Shown here one piece after another: positions 46,898-55,659 of a stretch of DNA of 64,000 bases. The notes beneath the pieces were generated by a model. That model did no database searches and was not told the origin of the DNA. It saw only the letters and a list, made by a program, of their open reading frames with translations. A program made the translations under genes and the position numbers. Numbering within the stretch: position 1 is the first letter of the stretch; each line of letters starts with the position of its first letter. Source of the DNA: Vibrio tapetis subsp. quintayensis (GTDB taxonomy: Bacteria; Pseudomonadota; Gammaproteobacteria; Enterobacterales; Vibrionaceae); the NCBI RefSeq assembly GCF_030409945.1, contig NZ_JAUFQV010000011.1, positions 1-64,000 on the forward strand. The letters are read 5' to 3'.

Positions 46898-47781
46898 CCC
46901 ACCACCACTTCACTAATACACTTTGCCAATTGCTCAAAGCGGTGTCTTAACGGTGAACCTGGGCGGTATGCCAATACAATTTGGCGGCTTGGTTTAGGCT
47001 CTGTTGCGTGTAAATAGCACACACCATCTCGTTCTTTATCTTGGGGAACCGATAACTCAGGCAATAACGTAATACCGCCACCAGCGGCGACCATATTACG
47101 CAGCGTCTCTAAACTGGTGGCTTTAAAGCGCTCGTCATCTTTCGCTCCTGCGGCAAAACAATAGCCTAATGCTTGATCTCTCAGGCAGTGCCCATCACCA
47201 AGTGAGAGTACCGTTTTTCCGTTTAGCTCTAGCATTTCAATCTCATCGAGTTTCGCCCACTCATGCTCACAAGGCACGGCCAATCGAAGCGGCTCGTCAT
47301 ACAAGAGAAGTTCTTTAAACGGTTCTGTTTCTTTAACAGCCGCCAACACGAGGCAATCTAACTGCCCTTCAGCCAATTGACGCACCAACTGATGTGTTTG
47401 CGCTTCATAAAGATAGAGCTCTAAGTCAGGAAAACGAGATTTAAGCTCTGGCACAATCTTTGGCATTAAGTATGGCCCGACCGTAGGAATAAACCCCACA
47501 TGCAGTGGCCCACACATTTCATTACCTTGCAGGCTAGCCAATTCTTTAAAGCTTTTTACTTCCGCCAAAATGCGCTTCGCTTGATCGACTAGCTGTAATC
47601 CCGCTTGAGTAAACAACACCCGACGACTACTGCGCTCAGTCAGCACAACATCCAACTCTTCTTCAAGCTTCTTTATTTGCCCACTTAACGTTGGCTGACT
47701 CACAAAGCACGCTTCAGCAGCTTTACGAAAATGCTGATGCTCCGCCAATGCAACCAAATACTCCAAGTCCCGAATGTTCAT
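46885..47781 (-). CDS. oxyR: Hydrogen-peroxide sensor OxyR
   Basis: A LysR-type activator of peroxide defence genes. The 298-residue product has an N-terminal winged HTH (F-R-K-A-A-E-A-C-F-V-S-Q-P-T-L-S at about 18-33) and the redox pair Cys199 and Cys208 in G-D-G-H-C-L-R-D-Q-A-L-G-Y-C-F, exactly the OxyR spacing. The last residues, Ala-Lys-Cys, and the stop are encoded by a heptad repeat, so the C-terminus gains an extra cysteine of repeat origin. It diverges from the peroxiredoxin-glutaredoxin gene with an OxyR operator between. Confidence 0.96.
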   Translation of the reverse strand: MNIRDLEYLVALAEHQHFRKAAEACFVSQPTLSGQIKKLEEELDVVLTERSSRRVLFTQAGLQLVDQAKRILAEVKSFKELASLQGNEMCGPLHVGFIPTVGPYLMPKIVPELKSRFPDLELYLYEAQTHQLVRQLAEGQLDCLVLAAVKETEPFKELLLYDEPLRLAVPCEHEWAKLDEIEMLELNGKTVLSLGDGHCLRDQALGYCFAAGAKDDERFKATSLETLRNMVAAGGGITLLPELSVPQDKERDGVCYLHATEPKPSRQIVLAYRPGSPLRHRFEQLAKCISEVVVGAKC

Positions 47782-47816
47782 TACTCCCCCTTATAAATAA
47801 AGAATCCACCACTTCC

Positions 47817-47921
47817 AATACTTAGCTCTTAGCACCTAGCTTTTAGAACTTCGCTTTCAGCACCTAGCTTTTAGCACTTAGCCTTTAGTACTTAGCTTTT
47901 AGTACTTAGCTTCTAGCACTT
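47817..47921 (-). repeat. Uninterrupted 15-heptad array in the oxyR upstream region
   Basis: Fifteen 7-bp units in perfect register, 105 bp with no indel: AATACTT, AGCTCTT, AGCACCT, AGCTTTT and so on, in one orientation only. It lies between the oxyR start (47781) and the OxyR operator (starts 47924). There is no inverted partner here, unlike most other arrays. On the oxyR transcript it would be in the 5' leader or promoter region. Confidence 0.93.
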
Positions 47922-47923
47922 CA

Positions 47924-47960
47924 ATAGCTGTTACCTATCAAAACGATAACACCAAACGAT
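47924..47960. promoter_or_regulatory. OxyR operator between oxyR and the peroxiredoxin-glutaredoxin gene
   Basis: The OxyR consensus is ATAGNTNNNANCTAT repeated after 7 bp. The half at 47924-47938 (ATAGCTGTTACCTAT) matches all 10 fixed positions; the second at 47946-47960 matches 7 of 10, with exactly 7 bp between. A GATAAT (-10-like, 47984-47989) lies 23 bp further on toward the peroxiredoxin gene, as expected for an OxyR-activated promoter. An imperfect palindrome at 47963-47994 overlaps that promoter. This explains most of the 305-bp divergent gap. Confidence 0.8.
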
Positions 47961-48086
47961 TAGAGCTATCAAACGTTTTGTTTGATAATAGCTCCATCGA
48001 CACAAAACGGGCTGAAGCAATCAGCTAAACTATAAGCAACTCAACACTGATTGTTGAAGCTAACCAAAACGTTAAAGGAAAAAATT

Positions 48087-48815
48087 ATGTTTACATCTAA
48101 AGAAGGCCAAGCAATTCCACAAGTGACTTTCCCTACTCGCCAAGGTGATGCATGGGTAAACGTAACAACTGAAGAACTGTTCAAAGACAAGACCGTTATT
48201 GTATTCAGCCTACCTGGCGCATTCACACCAACGTGTTCTTCAAGCCACTTGCCACGTTACAACGAGCTACATTCTGTATTTAAAGATCACGGCGTGGATG
48301 ACATTCTTTGTGTTTCAGTAAACGATACGTTCGTAATGAACGCTTGGAAAAACGACCAAGAAGCCGAAAACATCACCTTCATTCCAGATGGTAACGGTGA
48401 CTTCACAGACGGCATGGGCATGTTAGTTGACAAAAATGACCTAGGCTTTGGTAAGCGTTCATGGCGCTACAGCATGCTGGTTAAAAACGGCGTCGTTGAA
48501 AAAATGTTCATCGAAGAAGACGTACCGGGTGACCCGTTCAAAGTTTCTGATGCTGACACAATGCTTAACTTTGTTGCACCAGAGTACAAATCACAGGAAT
48601 CAATCACCGTATTTACTAAACCTGGTTGTCCTTTCTGTGTGAAAGCGAAACAAAACTTGATTGATCACGGTCTTCAATATGAGGAAGTGGTTTTAGGTAA
48701 AGACGCGACAACCGTCAGCCTACGAGCAATTACTGGCCGCACAACCGTTCCACAAGTGTTCATCGGTGGTAAACACATAGGCGGCAGTGAAGAGCTAGAA
48801 CTGCACCTCAAGTAA
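48087..48815 (+). CDS. Peroxiredoxin-glutaredoxin fusion protein
   Basis: A hybrid peroxidase that reduces hydroperoxides with glutathione supplied through its own glutaredoxin domain. The 242-residue product has a Prx5-type domain (1-165) with peroxidatic Cys50 in F-T-P-T-C-S-S-S-H and a C-terminal glutaredoxin (about 170-242) with C181-P-F-C184 and a T-V-P-Q-V-F-I substrate loop. The ATG at 48087 follows AAAGGA; an upstream extension of 12 codons is unlikely. It is divergent from oxyR, with a matching operator, so peroxide induction is predicted. Confidence 0.96.
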   Translation: MFTSKEGQAIPQVTFPTRQGDAWVNVTTEELFKDKTVIVFSLPGAFTPTCSSSHLPRYNELHSVFKDHGVDDILCVSVNDTFVMNAWKNDQEAENITFIPDGNGDFTDGMGMLVDKNDLGFGKRSWRYSMLVKNGVVEKMFIEEDVPGDPFKVSDADTMLNFVAPEYKSQESITVFTKPGCPFCVKAKQNLIDHGLQYEEVVLGKDATTVSLRAITGRTTVPQVFIGGKHIGGSEELELHLK

Positions 48816-48896
48816 CAAGTACGAAATACTAAGTGCGAGGTTCACATTATGCGTGACCTCGCTCTCTCTAGAACTTAGAACTTAGAACTTAGAAAC
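48816..48896. repeat. Heptad elements and strong hairpin after the peroxiredoxin-glutaredoxin gene
   Basis: Forward-type units (AAGTACG, AAATACT, AAGTGCG) follow the stop. A hairpin pairs GCGAGGTTCAC (48835-48845) with GTGACCTCGC (48853-48862), with one bulged T and a pyrimidine run after it, so it may terminate. Then comes a strict 7-bp direct repeat GAACTTA, three copies, at about 48872-48893, just before the next gene's ribosome site. Confidence 0.75.
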
Positions 48897-48907
48897 AGGG
48901 TTTCCTT

Positions 48908-50359
48908 ATGAATCAATTAAGTGTAGATGTTGCAATTATCGGTGGTGGTACTGCTGGTTTGGGTGCTTACCGAGCTGCTAAAGCTCACGGAGCTAAAGTA
49001 GTCATGATTGAAGGTGGCCCTTATGGCACCACATGTGCCCGTGTGGGTTGCATGCCATCTAAACTCTTGATTGCAGCAGCAGAAAGCGTGCATCAAATTG
49101 AAAAAGCACCGGCTTTTGGTGTTTACCCTCAAGGTGAAACCGTCATCAATGGCCGTGAAGTCATGGACCGCGTAAAACGTGAACGTGACCGCTTTGTTGG
49201 TTTTGTGATTGAAGGCGTCGATGAAATTCCAGCTGAAGATAAAATCTCTGGCTACGCAAAATTCGCTGACAATGAAACTCTCATTGTGGACGACCACACT
49301 GAAATTAAAGCAAAGCGCATTGTAATGGCAACGGGTTCTCGCCCTGCCTACCCGGGTGTTTGGAATGAACTGGGCGATCGCCTAATTGTGAACGACGATT
49401 TATTTGAGTGGGACGATCTTCCTGAGTCTGTTGCCGTATTTGGCCCGGGCGTTATTGGCCTAGAACTCGGCCAAGCACTGCATCGCTTGGGCGTGAAAGT
49501 GAAGATGTTTGGTCTTGGCGGTCAAGTTGGCCCAATAACCGACCCAGAAGTCATGGCTTATGCCAATAAAACATTCCAACAAGAGTTTTACTTAGACGCT
49601 GATGTAAAAGTAGAGAGCATCAAGCGCATTGAAGACAAAGTAGAAATTCAATTCATCAATCACGATGGTGAACTGGAAACATTTAATACCGACTATTTAT
49701 TAGCCGCAACAGGTCGTAGACCCAATGTTGACAAGCTAGCACTAGAAAACACAGACGTAGCTCTGGACGAACGCGGCGTGCCAACGGCCGACCACTACAC
49801 ATTACAAACATCAGTGGAAAGCATTTTTATCGCTGGTGATGCAAGCAACCAATTGCCGCTACTGCACGAAGCCGCAGACCAAGGCCGAATTGCAGGTGAC
49901 AATGCAGGTCGCTTCCCTGACATTCGCGCTGGTTTACGTCGTTCATCGATTTCAGCCGTGTTCAGCGACCCTCAAATTGCGATGGTCGGTGAAACATACA
50001 AACAAATTACAGAACGTCTTGGTAACTGTGGCTGTTTTGCAACGGGTGTGGTTTCATTTGAAAACCAAGGCCGCTCTCGCGTTATGTTACGTAACAAAGG
50101 CGTTTTGCACGTCTATGGCGAACAAGGTACTGGCCGCTTCTTAGGTGCCGAAATGATGGGGCCTAATGCGGAACATTTAGCCCACTTACTGGCATGGGCT
50201 CACCAAAATAAGATGACGGTATCTGAAATGCTAGACATGCCTTTCTATCATCCAGTCATTGAAGAAGGCGTGCGTACTGCGCTGCGTGATTTGAATGCGA
50301 AACTGCACTTAGGCCCAGAGATGGTGAAACACTGTCTAGATTGTGGACCAGGGTGTTAG
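48908..50359 (+). CDS. Dihydrolipoyl dehydrogenase-like flavin disulfide reductase with Cys-rich tail
   Basis: A class-I pyridine-nucleotide disulfide oxidoreductase. The 483-residue product has FAD-binding G-G-G-T-A-G-L-G near residue 12, redox-active Cys43/Cys48 in T-T-C-A-R-V-G-C-M-P-S-K, an NAD(P) fold at G-P-G-V-I-G-L-E-L and the His-Glu pair in H-P-V-I-E-E. The active-site segment differs from true lipoamide dehydrogenase (usually C-L-N-V-G-C). It ends in Cys476, Cys479 and Cys483. It is not beside a 2-oxoacid dehydrogenase complex but follows the OxyR-linked peroxidase, suggesting a stress-related thiol reductase. Substrate unknown. Confidence 0.88.
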   Translation: MNQLSVDVAIIGGGTAGLGAYRAAKAHGAKVVMIEGGPYGTTCARVGCMPSKLLIAAAESVHQIEKAPAFGVYPQGETVINGREVMDRVKRERDRFVGFVIEGVDEIPAEDKISGYAKFADNETLIVDDHTEIKAKRIVMATGSRPAYPGVWNELGDRLIVNDDLFEWDDLPESVAVFGPGVIGLELGQALHRLGVKVKMFGLGGQVGPITDPEVMAYANKTFQQEFYLDADVKVESIKRIEDKVEIQFINHDGELETFNTDYLLAATGRRPNVDKLALENTDVALDERGVPTADHYTLQTSVESIFIAGDASNQLPLLHEAADQGRIAGDNAGRFPDIRAGLRRSSISAVFSDPQIAMVGETYKQITERLGNCGCFATGVVSFENQGRSRVMLRNKGVLHVYGEQGTGRFLGAEMMGPNAEHLAHLLAWAHQNKMTVSEMLDMPFYHPVIEEGVRTALRDLNAKLHLGPEMVKHCLDCGPGC

Positions 50360-50360
50360 G

Positions 50361-50424
50361 AAACCGCTGCGCGGTTTAGGTTCTAGAGCGGTCGCAGCTC
50401 CCTATAAGGGGCTAGGCCGCTTCG
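50361..50424. repeat. AGCGGTC hairpin module after the disulfide reductase gene
   Basis: Directly past the stop is a 7-bp stem, AAACCGC with GCGGTTT (50361-50377). The second hairpin at about 50386-50424 has GCGG/CCGC outer arms and AGCTCCC/GGGGCT inner arms. It shares CGGTCGCARGCTCCCTA with copies at 46725 and 55421. It lacks a T-run, so its role as a terminator is doubtful. Confidence 0.7.
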
Positions 50425-50545
50425 GGTCTAAGTTCTATAAAAATGTTATCTCCACCGATAACCAATATTCTACATTCCTCCTCGACTAAATTTCACTACC
50501 TCGTTATCCTGTTCTGCTTTCTTATAGATAAAGTTGTTCCTATAA

Positions 50546-51880
50546 ATGCAAGATAAACACGGATTGCTGACCGCACCTATTGATGTGGTGCTGCGTCAAA
50601 TGACAGTACCTATGGTGTTTGGCATCGTTGCAATTTTAATGTTTAACTTGGTTGATACCTTTTTTATCTCTTTGCTTGGTACCCAAGCGCTTGCTGCTAT
50701 TAGCTTTACCTTCCCTGTCACCTTTGCCGTGAACTGTATTACGATGGGGATCGGAATGGGGCTTTCAACCAATATAGGCCGACTTCTAGGCCGAGGGGAT
50801 AATCAACAAGCGGCTCGATTCTCTTCTCACGGCCTGTTACTTGCTGTGCTGTTGGTCATCATCGCATCCAGCTTTGGCTTAATATCTATAGAACCTTTAT
50901 TTCGCTTATTAGGTGCTGAACCACAACTTATTCCACTCATCGAGCAATACATGCAGGTTTGGTATTTGACCATCCCATTGCTTGTTATCCCGATGGCGGG
51001 CAATGCAGCGATTCGTGCCAGTGGCGATACAAAAACACCTGCAAAAATCATGATGTTAGCGGGCTTAATCAACGGCATACTCGACCCGTTGTTAATTTTC
51101 GGAATTGGCCCTTTTCCTGAGCTGGGCATTCAAGGTGCGGCAATCGCCTCAGGGCTCAGCTGGCTAGGAGCACTCACAGGCTCGCTTTATGTCCTGATCA
51201 AACGCGAAAAATTGCTGGCGTTACCTTACTTCCCTACTCTATTTTCTGACTGGCGACAGATCTTAAAAATAGGCACACCTGCCGCTATTTCCAATGCCAT
51301 GACCCCGCTTTCCGGCGCAGTACTGATGATTCTGTTAGCCAAACACGGTACAGAAGCTGTGGCTGCTTATGGTGCGGCTCAGCGAGTGGAATCGGTATTA
51401 TTGTTGGTGATGATGGCGCTCACCTCCGCCTTAACGCCATTTATGGCGCAAAATATCGGCGCCAACAACTACCAGCGAAGCTTCAAAGCGCTGTTCTTAA
51501 GCATGCGTTTTTCTATTGTTTTTCAACTGCTGATATTCATTATGATGGTGCCTTTAAGCCACGCCTTATCTGAACTCTTCTCCCAAGAGCAAAGCGTTCG
51601 CGACCTACTCTGGCACTACTTACTGTTCGTACCTTTCAGCTATGGTTTCCAAGGCATCATGATGGTATTAATCAGCGGATTAAATGCAATGCACAAACCG
51701 ATGCAGGCATTTTGTTGGAGTGGTTTTCGATTATTCGGATTAACCCTGCCCTCCGCATGGATAGGCAGCTTGATATACAGCATTGAAGGATTGTTCATCG
51801 GTATCGCCGTTGGCAATATTCTAGGTGGGATTTTAGGGTATTTGTATGCGGTAAGGTTTAGGAAAGAGTTTCAAGGCTAG
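50546..51880 (+). CDS. MATE family efflux transporter
   Basis: A predicted cation-driven multidrug exporter of the inner membrane. The 444-residue product has about 12 hydrophobic segments in two homologous halves; the N-terminal half contains P-M-V-F-G-I-V-A-I-L-M-F-N-L-V-D-T-F-F, typical of MATE proteins, and a second-half G-T-P-A-A-I-S-N. Substrate cannot be told from sequence. It stands alone between the disulfide reductase gene and convergent cysE. The ATG has only a weak ribosome site. Confidence 0.92.
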   Translation: MQDKHGLLTAPIDVVLRQMTVPMVFGIVAILMFNLVDTFFISLLGTQALAAISFTFPVTFAVNCITMGIGMGLSTNIGRLLGRGDNQQAARFSSHGLLLAVLLVIIASSFGLISIEPLFRLLGAEPQLIPLIEQYMQVWYLTIPLLVIPMAGNAAIRASGDTKTPAKIMMLAGLINGILDPLLIFGIGPFPELGIQGAAIASGLSWLGALTGSLYVLIKREKLLALPYFPTLFSDWRQILKIGTPAAISNAMTPLSGAVLMILLAKHGTEAVAAYGAAQRVESVLLLVMMALTSALTPFMAQNIGANNYQRSFKALFLSMRFSIVFQLLIFIMMVPLSHALSELFSQEQSVRDLLWHYLLFVPFSYGFQGIMMVLISGLNAMHKPMQAFCWSGFRLFGLTLPSAWIGSLIYSIEGLFIGIAVGNILGGILGYLYAVRFRKEFQG

Positions 51881-51881
51881 A

Positions 51882-51953
51882 GGCGGAAGGCGGGCTATCT
51901 TCAACAATTTCGAACACCCGTCTTATCTTTTCCTTCTGCCTATAGGACAAAGT
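51882..51953 (+). terminator. Hairpin cluster after the MATE gene
   Basis: GGCGGAAGG (51882-51890) can pair with CCTTCTGCC (51932-51940), with CGGG and CCCG pairing inside it. A further GGAC/GTCC hairpin follows at 51944-51953. T-rich segments occur within the structure but there is no classical T-run after it. It lies between the MATE gene and convergent cysE. Confidence 0.4.
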
Positions 51954-51973
51954 CCGTCCCTATGCCTAGAACC

Positions 51974-52009
51974 AAGTACTTAGCTTTTAGTACTTAGCTT
52001 TTAGTACTT
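51974..52009 (-). repeat. Short heptad array at the cysE 3' end
   Basis: Five units in register (AAGTACT, TAGCTTT, TAGTACT, TAGCTTT, TAGTACT) end four bases before the cysE stop codon. Only one orientation is present. Confidence 0.88.
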
Positions 52010-52012
52010 GCT

Positions 52013-52834
52013 CTATATCCCATCCCCACCAACAAATGTTTGTGATTTACCATTAAACTGCTGATCCATATCCAGTGATGGCTTGTCTGTTTGTGGTTTA
52101 CCAACGATTTTTGCGGGAACGCCAGCCACTGTGGTGTGCGCCGGTACGGCTTGTAATACGACAGAGCCTGAGCCAATTTTAGCGCCTTGGCCAACTTCGA
52201 TGTTACCTAAAATTTTCGAGCCAGCGCCAATCATTACGCCTTCTCGAATTTTAGGGTGTCGATCACCGCACTCTTTACCTGTCCCCCCCAGCGTCACGTC
52301 TTGAAGAATAGAGACGTCATTTTCTACAATGGCCGTTTCACCAATAACAATCCCGGTAGCGTGATCGAGCATGATGCCATGACCAATACGCGCCGCAGGA
52401 TGAATGTCGACTTGGCAAGCCACTGAAATTTGGTTTTGCAAATAGGTCGCTAAAGCACTTCGCCCTTGCTTCCATAACCAGTTAGCGACACGGTAGCCTT
52501 GCAGTGCATGGTACCCTTTCAAATAAAGCAATGGCATAGAATACATAGCAACTGCAGGGTCACGATTTACCGTCGCGCAAATATCACAAGCCGCCGCACT
52601 AGTAATAGACGGATCTGCAGCAAAAGCTTGCTCGACAACTTCACGCACAGCCATCGCTGGCATCGATGCCGTCTTAAGTTTATTCGCTAAGATATAACTT
52701 AACGCAGCGCCTAGGCTATCGTGATTAATGATAGTGGCGTGATAAAAACTCGCCAACATCGGCTCTTGCTCAGACTGCTCACGCGCCTCACGAACAATCG
52801 CTTCCCACACTACTTGTTTTTCACATCGCTTCAT
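52013..52834 (-). CDS. cysE: Serine O-acetyltransferase
   Basis: CysE makes O-acetylserine, the carbon acceptor for cysteine synthesis. The 273-residue product has an N-terminal helical domain and a C-terminal left-handed beta-helix of hexapeptide repeats (about 140-225). Catalytic D-I-H-P-A-A-R-I-G and D-H-A-T-G-I-V-I-G are visible. It ends in isoleucine, as in CysE proteins whose C-terminal tail binds cysteine synthase (CysK). The gene order cysE-gpsA-secB matches E. coli, but heptad arrays separate the genes here. Confidence 0.96.
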   Translation of the reverse strand: MKRCEKQVVWEAIVREAREQSEQEPMLASFYHATIINHDSLGAALSYILANKLKTASMPAMAVREVVEQAFAADPSITSAAACDICATVNRDPAVAMYSMPLLYLKGYHALQGYRVANWLWKQGRSALATYLQNQISVACQVDIHPAARIGHGIMLDHATGIVIGETAIVENDVSILQDVTLGGTGKECGDRHPKIREGVMIGAGSKILGNIEVGQGAKIGSGSVVLQAVPAHTTVAGVPAKIVGKPQTDKPSLDMDQQFNGKSQTFVGGDGI

Positions 52835-52855
52835 TTACTCGGTCCTTCGTTCCTC

Positions 52856-52956
52856 GAAGTGCTAAAAGCTAAGTACTAAAAGCTAAGTACTAAAAGCTAA
52901 GTAAAGCTAAGATTTAGGCCTTACTTCGCTTTTAGTATTTAGAACTTAGCACTTCG
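52856..52956. repeat. Heptad array between gpsA and cysE
   Basis: Forward units (GAAGTGC, TAAAAGC, TAAGTAC and so on) run from 52856 to about 52911, and inverted units from about 52919 to 52956, ending five bases from the gpsA stop. Arms of 35-40 bases can pair. Confidence 0.92.
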
Positions 52957-52961
52957 ACTCA

Positions 52962-53996
52962 TTACGCCTCTGACTTCTTATCTCTAGCTAATAGATCTTG
53001 CGCAGCCATACGTGCATCTTTGCCTTGATACAGTACTTGATAGATTTGGTCAACTATCGGCATCTCTACGCCTATGCGTTTTGCTAGTACCCACACCTCT
53101 TTGGTGTTGCGGTAACCTTCAACCACTTGGCCGATTTCTTCTTGTGCTGTGTCGACATCTTTACCAGTGCCTAGCGCCAAACCAAAACGACGGTTACGAG
53201 ATTGGTTATCGGTACAAGTGAGTACCAAATCACCTAAGCCGGCCATGCCCATAAAGGTTTCTTGCTGCGCACCTAATGCCGTGCCTAAACGAGTCATCTC
53301 TGCTAGGCCGCGAGTAATCAGAGCTGTTCGAGCATTAGCACCAAAACCAATACCATCAGACATACCAGCACCAATCGCAATCACGTTTTTCACTGCGCCA
53401 CCCAACTGCATGCCGATAAAGTCAGTATTTGCGTAAACACGGAAGGTTTTGCTGCAGTGGATTTTTTCTTGCAGATCTTTTACAAATACTTCATCAGGAG
53501 ACGCGACAGAAATCGCTGTCGGCATGCCCATAGCTAATTCTTTAGCAAACGTAGGCCCAGAAAGCACCGCTAGCGAATAATCTTCACCGATGATGTCGTG
53601 AGCCACTTCTTTTAATAGACGGCCGGTTTCTGGCTCTAGCCCTTTCGTTGCCCAACACATACGAGTATCGTCACGTAAATGCGGTTTCAAACTTTTTAAC
53701 ACAATACCAAATACATGGCTTGGCACGACCACCAGCAAATCTCGGCTAGCGTGTACGGCTTTTTCTAAATTCGATTCAACAATCAAAGATTCAGGAAAGT
53801 CGATACCAGGCAAAAACTCATGATTAGCGCGATCCGCTTCTAGGCGATCCATATGCTGCTTTTCATGGCCCCAAATCACTACATTTGCACCGTTACGCGC
53901 CAATGAAATCGCCAGAGATGTGCCGTAAGAACCTGCGCCAATCACCGTCATCGCAATGTCTTTGCCGTAAACCTGTTCGCCGAAAGCTTGTGTCAT
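52962..53996 (-). CDS. gpsA: Glycerol-3-phosphate dehydrogenase [NAD(P)+]
   Basis: GpsA reduces dihydroxyacetone phosphate to glycerol-3-phosphate for phospholipid synthesis. The 344-residue product has the dinucleotide fold [12 protein letters not shown] near residue 20, [19 protein letters not shown] and the catalytic lysine region [10 protein letters not shown]. The ATG at 53996 follows AGGCAG; a longer frame adds 21 residues with no homologous character. It lies between secB and cysE. Confidence 0.97.
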   Translation of the reverse strand: MTQAFGEQVYGKDIAMTVIGAGSYGTSLAISLARNGANVVIWGHEKQHMDRLEADRANHEFLPGIDFPESLIVESNLEKAVHASRDLLVVVPSHVFGIVLKSLKPHLRDDTRMCWATKGLEPETGRLLKEVAHDIIGEDYSLAVLSGPTFAKELAMGMPTAISVASPDEVFVKDLQEKIHCSKTFRVYANTDFIGMQLGGAVKNVIAIGAGMSDGIGFGANARTALITRGLAEMTRLGTALGAQQETFMGMAGLGDLVLTCTDNQSRNRRFGLALGTGKDVDTAQEEIGQVVEGYRNTKEVWVLAKRIGVEMPIVDQIYQVLYQGKDARMAAQDLLARDKKSEA

Positions 53997-54082
53997 TTTT
54001 CTGCCTGATAGGTAAGAGTCAATTAAGACTATTCTAAAATAAAAAAATGCACATCGCATCGAAAGATTTGATGTGCATTTGA

Positions 54083-54176
54083 AATGCTAAAAGCTAAGTT
54101 CTAAAAGCTAAGTACTAAAAGCTAAAAGCGAAGTGTTGTTACTTAGCACTTCGAGTTTCGTACTTAGCACTTCAAC
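54083..54176. repeat. Heptad array between secB and gpsA
   Basis: Forward units (TGCTAAA, AGCTAAG, TTCTAAA, AGCTAAG, TACTAAA) cover about 54085-54137 and inverted units 54140-54174. The array ends beside the secB stop. It forms the entire secB-gpsA spacer apart from the gpsA leader. Confidence 0.92.
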
Positions 54177-54646
54177 TACGCTTCTGTTTCTGCTTCTGCA
54201 GAGCCTTCAGCTTGGTTTTGTAGGTAGTTCATGAACAATGCATCAAAGTTAACTGGTGCTAGGTTCAATTGTGGGAACGTACCTTTAACCACTAGGCTTG
54301 AGATAGTTTCGCGAGCGTATGGGAATAGGATGTTAGGGCAGAATGCGCCTAGGCAATGCGCTAGTTGACCCGCTTCCATTTGACCAGCAGTGAAGATACC
54401 ACCTTGCTGAACTTCACATAGGAACGCCGTTTCTTCTTCGTTCTTAACCGTAACCGTTAGACGAAGGATGACTTCGTAAACGCCTTCACCAAGCTCACGG
54501 CTTTGCGTGTCTAGGTCTAACTTAACATCTGGGTTCCATTCTTTTTGGAACATGTCAGGAGAGTTAGGCGCTTCAAAAGAAACGTCTTTAAGGAAGATGC
54601 GTTGGATAGCGAATTGTTGTGCTTCTTGAGGTGCTGCTTCAGCCAT
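54176..54646 (-). CDS. secB: Protein-export chaperone SecB
   Basis: SecB holds secretory preproteins unfolded and hands them to SecA. The 156-residue acidic product contains [26 protein letters not shown] and the [19 protein letters not shown] segment, all typical. It is upstream of gpsA on the same strand. In E. coli grxC precedes secB; here the 203-bp gap 54647-54849 before yibN has no grxC. Confidence 0.97.
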   Translation of the reverse strand: MAEAAPQEAQQFAIQRIFLKDVSFEAPNSPDMFQKEWNPDVKLDLDTQSRELGEGVYEVILRLTVTVKNEEETAFLCEVQQGGIFTAGQMEAGQLAHCLGAFCPNILFPYARETISSLVVKGTFPQLNLAPVNFDALFMNYLQNQAEGSAEAETEA

Positions 54647-54849
54647 GATTAAAGTCCTTTAAAATATTCTATCAGTTTGCACCGAGCCTAACCGAGCCGA
54701 AATGGTTTGACTAGGAAACCTTGGCAGTACGTGCCAAAGCTCACATCTCTTCGCCTTGGTTGACGAAAAATCACTCAGTGCAATAAAAATCGAGTGTGTG
54801 CTACTTATTGTTTGACGGTTTGCCAGAGCCCACCGCATTCAACAATCGT

Positions 54850-55284
54850 CTATTTTTTGCCACGTACTAGCGGCATGTTTGCTTCGTTCCAAGCAATAAG
54901 ACCATTCTTCAATAAGTGAACATTTTCAAAACCTGCTTTAGCCAGTTCATTTGCACTTGCTACTGCGGTTTGGCCCGTCTTACATACAACTGTAATTGGG
55001 CTCGATTTGTACTTTTCAAGGCTAGAAATAGAGCCATTTTTAATATCAGACGGCAAAATGTGAACTGCGCCCGTAATGTGGCCCTGCTTGTACTCATCCA
55101 ATGAGCGAATATCAATCACTACGCCTTCATCACGGTTGATGAACTGAGTCACTTCAGCTGGCGTCACTTCTTTGTAACCGGCCGTTTTCGCTTTAACAAT
55201 GTTCATAATAAGGGCAACAAAAAGACCAGCCCATACCACAACCATAATCATATTTTGAGAAATAAAATCCATGTACTCTTGCAT
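54850..55284 (-). CDS. yibN: Membrane-anchored rhodanese-like protein YibN
   Basis: A predicted sulfurtransferase or thiol protein. The 144-residue product has an N-terminal membrane segment (about 12-30, M-I-M-V-V-V-W-A-G-L-F-V-A-L), then a single rhodanese domain (about 45-138) with D-I-R-S-L-D-E-Y and the active-site cysteine in V-V-C-K-T-G-Q-T-A. The six-residue active loop fits single-domain rhodaneses. It sits between secB and gpmI, divergent from gpmI, as in E. coli. Its physiological role is not established from sequence. Confidence 0.92.
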   Translation of the reverse strand: MQEYMDFISQNMIMVVVWAGLFVALIMNIVKAKTAGYKEVTPAEVTQFINRDEGVVIDIRSLDEYKQGHITGAVHILPSDIKNGSISSLEKYKSSPITVVCKTGQTAVASANELAKAGFENVHLLKNGLIAWNEANMPLVRGKK

Positions 55285-55396
55285 ATATTACGCTCTTGCA
55301 ATGTGTTTGCTTAAATTATGAGGGCACGAGTATAGCGTGAGGGTGCACGAGATGCGAGAGGTGTAGACATAAATGAGAATTCGCGTTGCTCATTTT

Positions 55397-55531
55397 AAGT
55401 GCGAAGTGCGAAAAGCTAAAACGGTCGCAAGCTCCCTACTAAGTAGAAGAGCACGTATCTCGCCGTACTTCGCTTTTAGCATTTCGCCTTTAGTACTTCG
55501 CTTTTAGCACCTCGCCTTTAGCACTTCTCAC
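55397..55531. repeat. Heptad array with half hairpin module, yibN/gpmI divergent region
   Basis: Forward units (AAGTGCG, AAGTGCG, AAAAGCT) at 55397-55419 lead into CGGTCGCAAGCTCCCTACTAA (about 55421-55441), the left half of the module seen at 46724. Inverted units (TACTTCG, CTTTTAG, CATTTCG, CCTTTAG) fill 55464-55530. This is one of two arrays in an upstream (divergent) region, the other being at oxyR. The remaining 375-bp gap carries the two promoters. Confidence 0.9.
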
Positions 55532-55578
55532 TCTTTCCGTTAAAAACTTTTACTACCGAAATATAATTAGGTCATTTA

Positions 55579-55609
55579 TTGACGCAAAGCGGTAAAACTG
55601 TAGTAAAAT
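55579..55609 (+). promoter_or_regulatory. Candidate gpmI promoter
   Basis: TTGACG (55579-55584) and TAAAAT (55604-55609) are 19 bp apart; an overlapping TAGTAA gives 16 bp. They lie about 50 bp upstream of the gpmI ATG. Spacing is not ideal. Confidence 0.45.
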
Positions 55610-55659
55610 TACGCTAATTTGTTTTGTAAGTTACTTTGAATTTGACGAGGTCGGAAATT

